From Conchocele bisecta (lineage: Eukaryota; Mollusca; Bivalvia; Lucinida; Thyasiridae): DNA of 64,000 nt. How positions within the stretch are numbered: the stretch's first letter is position 1; the number at the start of each line of letters is the position of its first letter. Location: positions 11,869,043-11,933,042 of the forward strand of contig CM055267.1 in the NCBI GenBank assembly GCA_029237695.1, given 5' to 3'. Below are positions 23,392-33,941 of the stretch, piece by piece. The position numbers were made by a program, and so were the translations under genes. Under the pieces are notes generated by a model. The model did not search any database, had not been told where the DNA came from, and saw nothing but the letters and a program-made list of their open reading frames with translations.

Positions 23392-24290
23392 CTCAGGTGA
23401 GCTATTGTTACTGCTTTTCGTCTATCATCCGTCCGTCGTCCATCAACACTTACAAACCACTGGGCCAATGTTGATCTATGGGTGGGGGCATGTCAGATTT
23501 GTAAAATTGGAGGTCGTCGCATAATCCAAGATGGCTGCCATGGAAAGTAGCTCAAATTCTTAAAAAAAAATTCTTCTCACTAACTGCCGGGCCAATTTCA
23601 ATGAAACGTGTCAGGAATGATCGATAGTCAATGCTGTTTCACTGATTGTTAAAATCACATCATCCAAGATGGCCGCCAAAAGGTCAACAGGTCATCCTTC
23701 TCGTGAACCACTGGGCCAATGTTGGTCAAACTTCACAGGGATGATCTATGGGCGGGGGCATGTCAGATTTGTAAATTTGGAGTTGCTGAATCCAAGATGG
23801 CCGCCGTGGAAAAGTAGGTAAATTTCTTAAAAAATCTCACAACTGCCAAACAGAGTGCGACAAAACTTGATAGGAATGATTGAAAGTCAATGCTCTTTCA
23901 GATTTGTAAATGGTGACCCAGGGGTCAAAAATGGGTGGGACCGGGTGGGGGGGGTGGTGTTGTGGGGATCAAAAGGTCATCCTTTCAAATGAGAGTTCAA
24001 ATGTCTTCCTCGTGAACCGCTTAGCCAGTGTTGGTCTAATTTCACAGGGATGATCTATGGGTGGAGACGTGTTGTAAATTTGGAGGTAGTCGCCTAATCC
24101 AAGATGGCCTCCATGGAAAAGTAGGTCAAATTCTTAAAAAATCTTCTTATCATGAACCGTCGGACAGATTTCAACGAAACTTGACAGGAATGATCGTCAG
24201 TCAATGCTCTTTCAGATTTGTGAAAATGATGACCCAGGGGTCAATAATGGGTGGTGCCCGGGGGTTAACTAGGTGTAACATTTCACACTT
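23392..24290 (+). repeat. AAGATGG-type dispersed repeat, about four units
   Basis: Starts with the leader AGCTCAGGTGAGCTATTGTT and GTCCGTCGTCC. Units follow with ATCCAAGATGGCCGCC, CATGTCAGATTTG, AGGAATGATCG and TGACCCAGGGGTC. The CAAGATGGCCGCC core resembles the vertebrate YY1 consensus, a resemblance only. No gene. Confidence 0.65.
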
Positions 24291-24357
24291 GTTTATGGTG
24301 TTAGATAACTAACCACAATTTATATCACAGTCCACGAAATCTGCGAAATCACTATTG

Positions 24358-24560
24358 CATTTCCTGAGTGTTTGTACAGTGGAACTTTTCTAGACTGGAA
24401 ACCCTATGATGTGCCCAGCGTGTCTGGTGTAGAGAGCTACTCATGTGTCTGTATCAAATGTCACCATTGTCAAATGCTACAAATTGTTTGTACAATGGAA
24501 CCTCTTTAGAGCAAACACCCTGGGAATTCCCTGAGTTCCGGTTTAGAGAGCTACTCGTGT
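24358..24560. mobile_element. Divergent TA-type MITE end fragments
   Basis: Two stretches contain TACAGTGGAACTTTTCTAGA and ACAATGGAACCTCTTTAGAG followed by GTTTAGAGAGCTACTCGTGT. They resemble the ends of the better-preserved element at 24604-24730. Confidence 0.45.
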
Positions 24561-24603
24561 GTCTATATCACATGTCGCCATCGTCAAATTCAACAACTAT
24601 CTG

Positions 24604-24730
24604 TATAGTAGAACCTCTCTAAACCATACACTCTGGGATATTCCCAGGGTGTACGATATTCACAGGGTGTATGATATTCCCAGGGTGTATGATATTCCCA
24701 GGGTGTATGGTTTAGAGAGGTTTCACTGTA
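24604..24730. mobile_element. TA-flanked MITE with internal 18-base repeats
   Basis: Inverted ends TATAGTAGAACCTCTCTAAA and TTTAGAGAGGTTTCACTGTA, starting and ending with TA, resemble pogo/Tc1-mariner-type ends. The interior is four near-copies of GATATTCCCAGGGTGTAT. It ends only 16 bases from the stop codon of the minus-strand gene, so it probably lies in that gene's 3' untranslated region. Confidence 0.7.
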
Positions 24731-24746
24731 TCATATATCGCCGATG

Positions 24747-25949
24747 TCATGGATCTGGTGCACAGTCTCGCTGGTGGTAATCGCGCGATTGCATTGTCGA
24801 GAACGTCACATCATCGTCAAATGCCACGACTGTCTGTAATGCACACCATGCTGCCTTGGTCTCGTAAGACTTACAGTCCGTATAGTTCAGGCAATTCTCA
24901 TGACATTTTAATTCATTCTCAATGGTATGGTAAATCTGGACATCATTAAACAGGATCACCATTTTTTCCACGTACTGGAACGTGTTTCCGTACACGGAGC
25001 AGTGTGTGACACAGCTGTTATTAGACGGTGAGTAACTGAGGCCCGGTTGACACCAGCATTCCTCATCGCGACACTCCGAGTCCATGACGAGACAGTCGTT
25101 GTCGTTCTTACACGCGGCAAACATGGTGATGGTAGGTCCGGCGTGACAGGTTTGGGTCTGTGTCCAGGACCCATTGGTGCACGTTGTAGTGTTGGGGCCC
25201 ACCATCTGGGAGTCGCCCGAGCATGTGTAGGTGAGATGGGAACCCGGCAGGATGTCCAGTCCTACAACCGGGCTTAGGTCGCTGTGCTGGCCCAGCATGG
25301 TCATTCCCATGGAGGTGTATATGGTGCCCGCCCAGACCTCCATCCCAGGGACAACAGGGGGAAGTCCGCACGTCACTAAACACTCGCCGAGCTGGCTCCA
25401 TTTACCGACCTCCTGGCACGTGGCCGTCCGCGGGCCGGTCAGTGCCACCCCCGCCCCACACTCGACCGACACCCGCGCGCCGATCTGTCTCCTGTTGCCC
25501 AGCAGTAGTCCAGTGGCTGGAGCTGCCAGAGCTTCACATATTGCGTACTCACATGTCGTCCCATTTGATCCCACCTGGCGACACCGCGTCCTGTCTGTGC
25601 AGGTGTGTGCCACACACAGTCCGAGGTGCGGGGACGGTAGCTGGCTCCACATGGCCAGGTACACCCACCCCCGACACACAGCCACGGTACCCCCTGTCGT
25701 CTCGTCCCCGTCATTGAGCTCACAACGCTGGCTCCGTACCGCGTAGTTCACAGACCTACACCGAGTCTGTCGCTGACACTCGTCCACACAGCCTCCCAGA
25801 GACAGACTGTACTCATGGATGGCCAGGGTGCCCTGCAGGCATGTATGGAACCGCATACCCCCGCTGGCTGCCAACTGACCCCACACCGCACGTAGGCCGG
25901 CCACGAACATACACACCAGGATCACTGGCAGGACACGCAGGCTGCTCAT
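24747..25949 (-). CDS. Secreted PAN/sushi-domain protein, intronless, 400 aa
   Basis: One uninterrupted frame. I chose the ATG at 25949 because it gives a clean signal peptide (basic start, hydrophobic PVILVCMFVAGL, small residues near position 24); an upstream in-frame ATG at 26021 would add 24 polar residues. Domain order (residues): PAN/apple-like 34-102 (Cys37, 54, 58, 64, 76, 92); sushi/CCP 138-190 (Cys138, 164, 178, 190, Trp184); sushi/CCP 194-268 (Cys194, 243, 257, 268, Trp262); a short EB/EGF-like cysteine module 280-313; second PAN-like 317-396. Several N-glycosylation sequons (NGT, NTT, NGS) are present and there is no membrane segment or GPI tail. The product is probably an extracellular adhesion or recognition protein; PAN and sushi folds bind proteins or carbohydrates, but the ligand is unknown. 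GC content is far above the flanks. Lack of introns suggests retrotransposed origin or a single large exon. Confidence 0.82.
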   Translation of the reverse strand: MSSLRVLPVILVCMFVAGLRAVWGQLAASGGMRFHTCLQGTLAIHEYSLSLGGCVDECQRQTRCRSVNYAVRSQRCELNDGDETTGGTVAVCRGWVYLAMWSQLPSPHLGLCVAHTCTDRTRCRQVGSNGTTCEYAICEALAAPATGLLLGNRRQIGARVSVECGAGVALTGPRTATCQEVGKWSQLGECLVTCGLPPVVPGMEVWAGTIYTSMGMTMLGQHSDLSPVVGLDILPGSHLTYTCSGDSQMVGPNTTTCTNGSWTQTQTCHAGPTITMFAACKNDNDCLVMDSECRDEECWCQPGLSYSPSNNSCVTHCSVYGNTFQYVEKMVILFNDVQIYHTIENELKCHENCLNYTDCKSYETKAAWCALQTVVAFDDDVTFSTMQSRDYHQRDCAPDP

Positions 25950-26056
25950 GTTGTAGACACTGTATATACACGTGGTGTCATGTGAGACTTCCGACCAGTG
26001 AATGACTCGTATCTGTGACATAATGAAAAGATGCCAATGGAAAAAAATCTGATTAC

Positions 26057-26104
26057 ACCACCCACCTGCTGTCGAACTGCCAGTACGACAACAGGTGGGT
26101 GGGT
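26057..26104. repeat. Inverted repeat upstream of the PAN/sushi gene
   Basis: CACCCACCTGCTGTCG pairs with CGACAACAGGTGGGTG across an 11-base loop (one bulge). It lies about 40 bases upstream of the outer ATG (26021) on the minus strand, so it could be in the 5' UTR or promoter. The arms include CACCTG E-box-like sites. Confidence 0.7.
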
Positions 26105-26495
26105 TGATGCGATTTTTTTATGTGGCATTTGTTTACAGTGGCGTTGTCAGAGGAGGTGCAAGGGTACGAACAAACTCCTTCAAATGTCAGGTGTGTCTTT
26201 TGGCTTTAAATTATGTTTTTCTGAGGGAAAACGACTATAATATATGTGATAAGTATAGCTAAACGCACTACAATCAAGGAATTTTCATGTAGAAGCTCCC
26301 GCACCCCTTTAAAAACTTGATCCACAATTCACACCCCCCTCGGCAAGAACCTGGCTGCACCATTGTTTTATGTCACAGTTTCGAGTCTTTCACCTGTGAG
26401 ATTTCCTGGCCACTGTACTCGGCCATTGTATCCGTAATATTCCACTATAGCCATGGTTCACATTCCATATTGGACGTCATTTGAATCATGATATG

Positions 26496-26724
26496 TTAAC
26501 TCTTTGCATGCTAGCGGTGAAAATAACATCCAACAAGTTTCTTATTTCCGTCTGTAAATATGTCTTGGATTTTCATTAGAATTGCGTCAGGATGACGCAA
26601 TTCTAATGAAATTCCAAGACATATTCATGATATTGATAACTAGAAATAAAAGAAAATATGAATTGTCATCTGCTATTTTTGAACTACTAATAATCCACAA
26701 ATTTCCCAGCTTGCAAAGAGTTAA
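26496..26724. mobile_element. TTAA-flanked MITE, piggyBac-like ends
   Basis: TTAA then CTCTTTGCATGCTAGC on the left and GCTTGCAAAGAG then TTAA on the right, with a central palindrome (TTCATTAGAATTGCGTCA and its complement, 26564-26624). It is noncoding and about 229 bases long. Confidence 0.78.
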
Positions 26725-26942
26725 TAAATTTATCTTGATGATCAAGTATCTTGATACATATAATTATGTTTTCAATGAAGTAAATTTACATGAAAATCAA
26801 ATTGTTCACAAGCTGTCATCGCAAACTAAATATGGAAGTTTTTGTTTGTTATATTTATGACTGTATTGGGTGAAATTACACCTCATTCACAACCGAGCAT
26901 TCCATTATATTCCTGGTCAAGCCTTTTGATTTCTGTGCCAGC

Positions 26943-27158
26943 GGGCCGTTTCACTAAACTTTGTACGACTAAAATGTTTGTATGTAAATATCACATTAAC
27001 AGTGTTTTCTTGTAAACAATTATTGGATTTACATTTATTGAGCATAGGCTGCATATGCAGCCTATGCTCAATAAATGTAAATCCATTAATTGAAATTTCC
27101 AGACGATCCTAAAGATGCACTTACGAACATTTTAGTCGTACGAAGTGAAACGGGCACC
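26943..27158. mobile_element. Palindromic MITE, family P
   Basis: GGGCCGTTTCACTAAACTTT at the left and GAAGTGAAACGGGCACC at the right. The perfect central palindrome around GGCTGCATATGCAGCC is retained. The right end has a short deletion relative to other copies. Confidence 0.85.
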
Positions 27159-27608
27159 AGTTTTGTTGCATGCTGTTGCTCCATCATTGTTACATGGTGC
27201 TCCATCACCAATACACGATGTCCCAGCACATTGAACACCCTACCTCAGAGAATATCTATCCTCATTATTCCACTGCAGTAATGTGATGGTAAATCGAGTT
27301 GTCCTCTATGTACATATGTTACAGTGACTGGGGAAATGTGGCAGTTCAACACTTAGTGAAACAATAGCTTCTAGCAAATGGTACGTGTATGACACTGCAT
27401 GTGTCATTATCAGGCTACACCAGCATTGTGTACTTGCTGGTCAGCAGATGCATGGCTACACAACCTCCCTTCTCCAACCATTCAATCAGTGAAATATCCA
27501 TGATGCATCAAACAAACAGTACAGATCACTCTGCAGCCTCGTGCTTGTGAGCAGACATATAAGGGTCTACACTGGTATTAAAGTTTATACCGGTAGTCAG
27601 CATTATGG
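27159..27608. other. No gene; remnant of family D palindromic repeat
   Basis: 27300-27470 contains GTGACTGGGGAAATGTGGC and TACTTGCTGGTCAG, weakly matching the MITE family seen at 35935 and 60360. No coding frame. Confidence 0.4.
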
Positions 27609-28611
27609 ACCATATATGAGACAATCTGTGTGATTTTGTACCTTCAGAAATCTGTTTGCAAATTTACAATATTTTCCGTATTAAATGGCGTCAAAAGTTA
27701 ACAAAATTTTCAGAGAACATGTATGTACATTTTTTCAACTTTTGACTTTATTTATTAAAAATATTGTAAATTTTGTACACGTATTTAATGAAATTACGCA
27801 GATGTCCGAAGGTACAGTAAAGTTCCGCTATTAAGACTGCTTGTGGGACTGAAGAAAAGTGGTCTTATTAGCAAGTCGGTCTTATTAGCGGACCTCATTA
27901 AAATACCACAACTTAATATGACCATGGGCTACTGGTCCTTAATATGGTTATGGAATAAAATATGGACACAATACAGTGTATCTCCTGAAGACCGTTCACA
28001 AATGTCAGTAACCCTGTTTTCCCCATGACCGTCGCAAATTAATTGACAATTTTCTTATTGTCCGAGTACTTACCCACACGAATAACCCGATAATTGGCGA
28101 AAAATAATTGACACCGGTCGACTTTAATCACACGCTAATCGATTGGACTAATTTCAATCACCAACATCTTAATTAACCAGTGCAATATCGGCACACGCTT
28201 CTTTAAAATAACAATTAAATGCACTAATCTGTCGAAATTGTCACGTTTGTTTATTGAGTGTCATAAATCGGTCTGTGTATTGTCGTAAAACTTTCACGCT
28301 AATTTTATCCACGGGTGTAGTCGAATTGGCGAGCGCAAAGACAACAAACAAATTTTGACAGGATCGCCGAAGGTGGTCGTTATGACGGGCCTAAAAACAA
28401 CACATTTTGACACATCGGGTCTGCCAAAGGTGGTCGTATTACGGAATAGCGGGGTGGTCGTAGAATCGGAACCTGCGACCATGTAATTATTTAGTAAAAA
28501 GAACGGTTCTTTGAAAAAGTGGTCGTAATAGCGGGGCGGTCTCATTAGCGGGGTGGTCATAACATGGAACTTTACTGTAGAAAATCACATGTCGTGTCTC
28601 ATATTTGGCTG
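27609..28611. mobile_element. MITE family F interrupted by another MITE
   Basis: Left half 27609-27812 and right end 28580-28611 together make one palindromic element. CATATATGAGACA and GTGATTTTGTACCTTC on the left mirror AAAATCACATG and GTGTCTCATATTTGG on the right, and GTCCGAAGGTACA lies just left of the insertion. The same family is uninterrupted at 35470-35708. The insert is 27813-28579. Confidence 0.75.
27813..28579. mobile_element. TA-flanked MITE nested in family F
   Basis: Inverted ends TACAGTAAAGTTCCGCTATT and CATAACATGGAACTTTACTG followed by TA. Inside are many GTGGTCGTAATAGCGGGG-like motifs. It is about 767 bases with no transposase frame. The ends and the TA duplication point to a pogo/Tc1-mariner type. 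Confidence 0.78.
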
Positions 28612-28675
28612 TGTCTTGTGCTTATCGCATTTGTGCCCGGTCTGGCTTCTGTCTGATAATACACTCCTGCAGCCA

Positions 28676-29075
28676 GGTATGGATCTAGACTATTTGTCTG
28701 AAGCATAACGGGTGTTTTGCTGACTGGGTGATGAACAATGGAGATCCTGACCTGATTCGATCTACACTGGTCCCAAATGCTGTATGCCCCATTTCACCAG
28801 TCACAGCCAGATATGCATGTGACAGGAGAATGGGACTTGTGGGTTTTGCAACCAGTGTAGATCTAGATCAGCCTGTGCATCCGCACAGTCTGATCAAGAT
28901 CTGCTCTGTTCGCCATTTCATCAATGAAACACCCTTCATGCTTCTAACAAGCAATATAGATTGTTATCAGGTTACCATAGTGTGCTATTTGATCAGGAGG
29001 TACACTGGTCACAGATGCCATATTAGCGGCATTTCTCCAGCCACAGCCACATATTATACCCATTTCAGTTTCTCC
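28676..29075. mobile_element. Family D palindromic repeats
   Basis: Two adjoining copies with CCAGTGTAGATCTAGATCAG, GATCAAGATCTGC, TACACTGGTCACAG and TTTCTCCAGCCACAGCCACA. The same motifs occur at 35935-36155, 52925-53110 and 60360-60570. Ends TGTGGCTGTGACTGGAGAAA and complement define the family. Long frames here are by-products. Confidence 0.6.
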
Positions 29076-29161
29076 ATTGTCTCCAACGTCAATATTTGCA
29101 CTCTGGCAATTGGTGAAAAATAGTCCGTTATCTAACAATTACTACCACTTTGTGCACAACA

Positions 29162-29319
29162 TTAACCCTTACAATTGTTTATGGGTTGACAGCACTTTAG
29201 AATCATTCCCAATGGAAATGATTCTAAAGTGCTGTCAAGCCATGCATTTATTGAGAAAGAAGACAAAAGATAAAACAACAGGAGAGAACATTTTTTGTTT
29301 CCCGTATTGTAAGGGTTAA
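29162..29319. mobile_element. TTAA-flanked MITE, piggyBac-like ends
   Basis: TTAACCCTTACAAT on the left and ATTGTAAGGGTTAA on the right. The centre TGACAGCACTTTAGAATCAT and its complement form a perfect palindrome. It is 158 bases and noncoding. The same core recurs in the TTAA element at 61463-61705. Confidence 0.8.
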
Positions 29320-30217
29320 AATATTGATGATTTTTCCCCCTTTTTTTTTTAAATATTTTTTACAGTAGATTAGAAATATCATCAATGAATGTGATTCTCA
29401 TGTGCTACCAAACATATTTAGTATGAAATCAAATATATACAGTAGCGTAACCATTTGTCGGGATTACCCCCGCGTCGGGAATTTTCGTAAACCGCATTTG
29501 TCTCTTATCACGGAAACTTTCACAGTCAGTTTCCCAGACATTTTTTGCAGAAGACGCCTATCTGTCAAATGGAGAAAAATATTCCACATCGCCCTTGGTC
29601 ATGTAAGGTTTTAATAAAAATTGTTAGAATACCTTCAAAATGTTGTATTTCAGCTATTCCCACTTTTGTCCACTCATAAACATCATTATTGAAAAATATT
29701 TACAAAGCATGGTTCTGTCAGTCTGCGTCACTGGATTCTTTCGCCATTTTGAGCAGTCAATGTCATATAAACACAGACTGGTAGCTGTCAAATTACCAGA
29801 ATAGAGCTTCTCATTATACTGGGGGTCTTACATGAAAAACAATACAAAAAACTAACACAGAATTATATTTGATTACACAGATGTAGATATCAATTCTGTG
29901 TTTTTAATAGAATTTATTGTTCTGTTGATTATAAAAATGCTCAGAATAATAGTCTACAGTTTGTAGATTGTTATTATATTGTTGCTGGTATAAATCCTGC
30001 CTGTAGTGTGCACTATAATGAATATGGTAAAATAGCATGTACCACAAATGAAAATTAAACGTGATCTGAAAGCATCTTGCATTATGATTATTAGCCTTCT
30101 GATAATATTATTGTCATTTATGACTGGCAAAGGAAATGGTGGAAAATTGTTTACTGTACACTCCTCTGATAATTTAGACCATTTTTTACTCTGACCCGAT
30201 GGTGCGCCACACTACAG
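29320..30217. other. No gene seen
   Basis: AT-rich DNA. A short acceptor/donor-bounded stretch at 29551-29602 is discussed among rejected items. No repeat family recognised. Confidence 0.4.
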
Positions 30218-30364
30218 GATGAGAATAACCCAACAACAAAAATCCAGATTCTACGGTCACAGTCTATTTTCTACAAGCGCCTGGATGATACGTTAACAAA
30301 ATGGACGACATGGAAACAAGCAGGGCTTTTAGATAAATCTGGTTTCACAGCACTTTTACGATAA
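30218..30364 (+). CDS. Possible terminal exon, unknown product
   Basis: A 48-codon frame follows the acceptor-like CACACTACAG and ends at TAA. The peptide begins DENNPTTKIQILRSQSIFYK and ends with SGFTALLR. Codon composition looks more protein-like than the flanks, but there is no recognised domain, the polypyrimidine tract is poor, and no partner exon was found. Confidence 0.2.
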   Translation, partial: DENNPTTKIQILRSQSIFYKRLDDTLTKWTTWKQAGLLDKSGFTALLR

Positions 30365-30782
30365 GTTTATTGTTTTAAAAAGTTTTGAATAATTGTTTTT
30401 GTATGCTTATAGCTCTAGTAACTGGCCAACGAAGGCTTATTATCCAGAACCTAGGTATATCCACTGTAGCAGCGACAATATGTTCACTTTAAACTGTTGA
30501 GTGAAGATGAAGATAAGGTTGATTTTCATTCACCAAAATAATGAATCGGCCTTGTATTATGTAGCACACCTTTATGTTCAACAAACTGAATATCAATTCA
30601 TTTAGACTGTTGAACTTTTATTGGAATTCACACATTAACTGCTGACAAAGTCAATGTGTTTTTGTTGCGGTAAAAGCCTTTATTGTTGCAGATATTACTG
30701 GTGGGCTAGTACGAGGCTGCAGTGTATTCCATATGGTGTACATATATGTCGCTCTGAGTGGGTGGCAGCTGATTAATTTAAC

Positions 30783-30965
30783 GATCAGGATTCATCCTTA
30801 GCGGAATTCCGACATGAGACCTGGTTTGGCCCTCAGATACGTCTTTGGTGTGCCAAGTGACTTTGGTGTGGTATGCACCAGGTTGGGTTATTCTAATTTC
30901 AGGGCTGAATATTTATTTATTTTTATGCAAATATTCCGTTCTGATTTTGTGATATTGCAGACTGA
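30783..30965 (+). mobile_element. (AAAC)-tail retroposon, 5' part
   Basis: Shares GAGACCTGGTTTGGCCCTCA, CAAGTGACTTTGGTGTGGTA, TTCAGGGCTGAATAT and AAATATTCCGTTCTGATTTT with the full-length element at 59247-59582. The 3' end with the tail is missing. Confidence 0.65.
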
Positions 30966-31052
30966 TCTGGGGCTACAATGGTCACATAACACTTTTCTCC
31001 AATCACAGCCGCATGTTACTGTTGGAGTAAAAGGGTAAAGCCAGAAAAAAAA

Positions 31053-31298
31053 CTGGGGGCCGTTTCACTAAACTTTGTATGACGAAAATGTTCGTAAGTG
31101 CAAATTTAGGATCGTCTGGAAATTTCAATTGATGAATTTACATTTATTGAACATAGGCTGCAAATAGCCTATGCTCAATAAATGTAAATCCAATAATTGT
31201 TTACAAGAAATCATTGTTAATGTGAAATTTACAGACTTATCATAATTTTGCACTTTCAAACATTTTATTTGTACGAAGTTTAGTGTAACGGCCCCCAG
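31053..31298. mobile_element. Palindromic MITE, family P
   Basis: CTGGGGGCCGTTTCACTAAA on the left and TTTAGTGTAACGGCCCCCAG on the right. The central arms TTTATTGAACATAGGCT and AGCCTATGCTCAATAAA are retained. Confidence 0.85.
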
Positions 31299-32197
31299 AT
31301 TCTCATCCCATCCGCCCCTACAATAAATTGCCCTATTATTTTGCAATCAATTTTAATAAAAAAAAAACAACAAAAAAAACACCCTCACAATTTTATTCCA
31401 AAATTTGGATAGGAATTTGTTACTTAATTTTCTATGGCCTAACTAACACTGTATGCCTATTACTGTGTATTGTTGCTTTACTGTTGCTCCACTAACTCAT
31501 GTGTAAACAAAGCTAAAGTACATTGGAGTTTGATTGAATCAATGCCATTATTTATATACTAAAGTGTTCATAAATATAAGGCATTGTGCTTGACCATCAG
31601 AATGTAGACTGTGTCCGTCTATATTTAGGAAAGCCTATATATGGGAAAATACTGCACAGCAAGAGATATTAAGGACTGACTATAGAATATGACCTTTTGT
31701 TTCATATGTAGTAGAATCATACATGCGACTGAATATCTATATAAATTATATCTGACCCTGTTCTTCTTAGAGTATATTATACAGAACATTGAGTTGCTAT
31801 CTCCGCCATATTAGTTTGTACATGCTATTGGACAGTTTCACCACTTGGAGCGTTTGACACGTACAGCCAATAATATGGCAGCAAATCTAATACAATTTGG
31901 TGAAATACGTCCCAGATATATAGAACGACAGCGTCCTATAAATATTATTTCAGCAGACCACACAAAACGCTAGATATCTGAGCTTTTCTACCATCACAGG
32001 CCCGTAACGGTGTGTAAAATAATGCCACAGCAGCCTTTTTTAGCGGGAAAAATTCCACTTAGACCCTCAAAATCGCATTTCCTACATTCTAAAGTCACCG
32101 TCGGAGCATGGATTATGCTTACATTTAAATACATAACTTCTGTTATACCGAATAAAAGACGGACGATGATTATAAATAGAGTTGGATAGGCTACGAA
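31299..32197. other. No gene seen
   Basis: AT-rich single-copy sequence with a poly-A/CAAA run near 31350. No supported frame or repeat. Confidence 0.45.
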
Positions 32198-33627
32198 TGT
32201 ACGGTGGCTGTGAAGGGACATGAGTGAAAAAAAAATAAATTAAAATCGGGAAATTTCGTTCTAACGAAAAATAAAATCGTTCAAACGCATAATAAAATCT
32301 TTTTTCGTTCAAATGCAAAAAAAATTGTTCAAACGCAAAATAAAATCGTTCAAACGAAAATAAAACGCAAAATACCATCCTGGGTCTTATTTTTATGCCC
32401 CCGATACCGAAAGGTACATATAGCCTTAGCCATGTCCGTACGTCCCAATATTTCAGTATCTTCAATAACTTCTCTATGGCTTTACAGATTACACCAAAAT
32501 TCAGATACTTGATACATATGAACATGCCTTATACACTCCACCCACCATTCGTTCATATTCTATATGACATTGACCTTCGACGTTGACCTTTTCACCTTTA
32601 AATGTTTACTTAGCAGTTTGGGACAAATACCGTATACGTGGAAGTTTCTCAATCCTATAATAACATCTCAATGGCTTTGCCAATTACTTCAATGTTTATA
32701 CACATGATACATATGCAAATTTCTTACACACTCCACCCACCAATACTACAACCTTGACATTCGACCTTAACCTTTTCGCCTTTGAATGTTTACTTTGCAG
32801 TTTGGGACAAATCTACGTGCAAGTTTCTCAATCCTTCAATAACTTCTCAATGGCTTAGCCAATTACTTCAATATTTATACACTTAATACATATATAAATG
32901 TCTCACACCCTCCACTCACCAATACTGCGATCTTGACCTTTTCGCCTTTATTTGTATACTTGACAATTTGGGATCAATCTACCTGCAGGTTTCTCAATCC
33001 TACATTACCTTCTCAATTGCTTCAACTTGATACAAATGAACATGCCTTACATGCCCACGCTCAAGATCAAGGCTGCCAGCGGGGGCACAGGCCACATTTA
33101 TAGTTATTCGCATTTATTTGTCAAAAATATGAACAAAACTGTTAACAGCACACATTTCAGCATGTACCAATTCTTTTTGTGTTTGAACAATTTTATTTTT
33201 TGTTCAAACGATTTTAATTTGCGTTTGAACGATTATTTTGTTTTCGTTTGAACAATTTTGTTTGCGTTTGAACGAGAAAAAAAATTGCGTTTGAACGATT
33301 TTTGTTTTCGTTTCAACGATTTTATTTTGCATTTGAACGATAATTTTTTTTTCGTTTCAACAATTTTATTTTTCGTTGAACGATTTTATTTTGCGTTTGA
33401 ACAATTTTATTTTGCGTTTTTTTTGTTATTTTGTTTTTCGTTTGAACGATTTTATTTTGCGTTTGAACGTTGTTTTTTTCGTTTGAAAATTATTTGTGTT
33501 TGAACAATTTTTTTTTTTCGTTTGAACGATTTTATTATGCGTTTGAACAATTTTATTTTTCGTTAGAACAAAATTTCATGATTTTAATATATTTTTTTCA
33601 CTCATGTCCCTTCACAGCCACCGTAAC
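32198..33627. mobile_element. Foldback element with CGTTTGAACGATTTTATTTT arms
   Basis: The outer ends are inverted: CGGTGGCTGTGAAGGGACAT at 32200 and its complement ending at 33624. Inside, the left arm (to about 32385) carries AAAATCGTTCAAACG units and the right arm (33160-33590) carries many CGTTTGAACGATTTTATTTT units, about 20-23 bases each, on the opposite strand. The right arm is longer. A TATGCCCC-type element (32391-33107) sits between the arms. Phe-rich frames (NDFILHLND type) are by-products. Confidence 0.75.
32391..33107 (+). mobile_element. TATGCCCC...TAGTTA element inside the foldback
   Basis: Starts TTTTATGCCCCCGATACCG with GGTACATATAG, then GTCCGTACGTCCC. It contains about three diverged units of 140-160 bases (CAATAACTTCTCAATGGCTT, TTTGGGACAAATC, GACCTTTTCGCCTTT) and ends GCGGGGGCACAGGCCACATT then TAGTTA. 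It is noncoding and complete at both ends. Confidence 0.7.
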
Positions 33628-33941
33628 GAATGGAATAACAAAAAAAAAAAAGCAGGCCGAAATAATGCCACGGCAGCTCCGTGCTGCCGTGGTGGCCGCT
33701 ACGGCCCTGCATCACTCCCAAAATATACATTGGACACTTTTTCTATGTGTAAAATGTCAAACTGTCTATTATTAGAAGTACATCTGGCACTGGTAAAAGT
33801 CGTATTTACTCGCATAACAGGAAAGCAGACAGTAATAACAATACACTCAGATAACTGCTTACAAGTCACTGGAATCGATACAGTATGTATGGTAGTAGTA
33901 ATACAGGTATAATATGGTATATATCTACAGCACTGTGTATT
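33628..33941. other. No gene; short inverted GCCACGGCAGC
   Basis: GCCACGGCAGC...GCTGCCGTGG at 33668-33693 forms a small GC-rich hairpin with a four-base loop. Nothing else is recognised. Confidence 0.45.

Noticed and set aside
25231..25746. 171-residue plus-strand frame opposite the PAN/sushi gene
   Set aside because: GC-rich shadow frame; the minus-strand frame has the signal peptide and conserved cysteine spacing.
28728..29123. 131-residue plus-strand frame
   Set aside because: Lies entirely within family D palindromic MITE copies, with partial equivalents in other copies.
29551..29602. 52-base stretch with acceptor TTTTTTGCAG and donor CAT|GTAAGG, a possible upstream FAM234-like exon
   Set aside because: One reading (RRLSVKWRKIFHIALGH) has the right phase to join exon a, but lacks the expected membrane segment and motif support; too short to trust.
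32214..33590. Phe/Asn-rich frames suggesting a repetitive protein
   Set aside because: They translate the CGTTTGAACGATTTTATTTT arrays of a foldback element and change frame between units.
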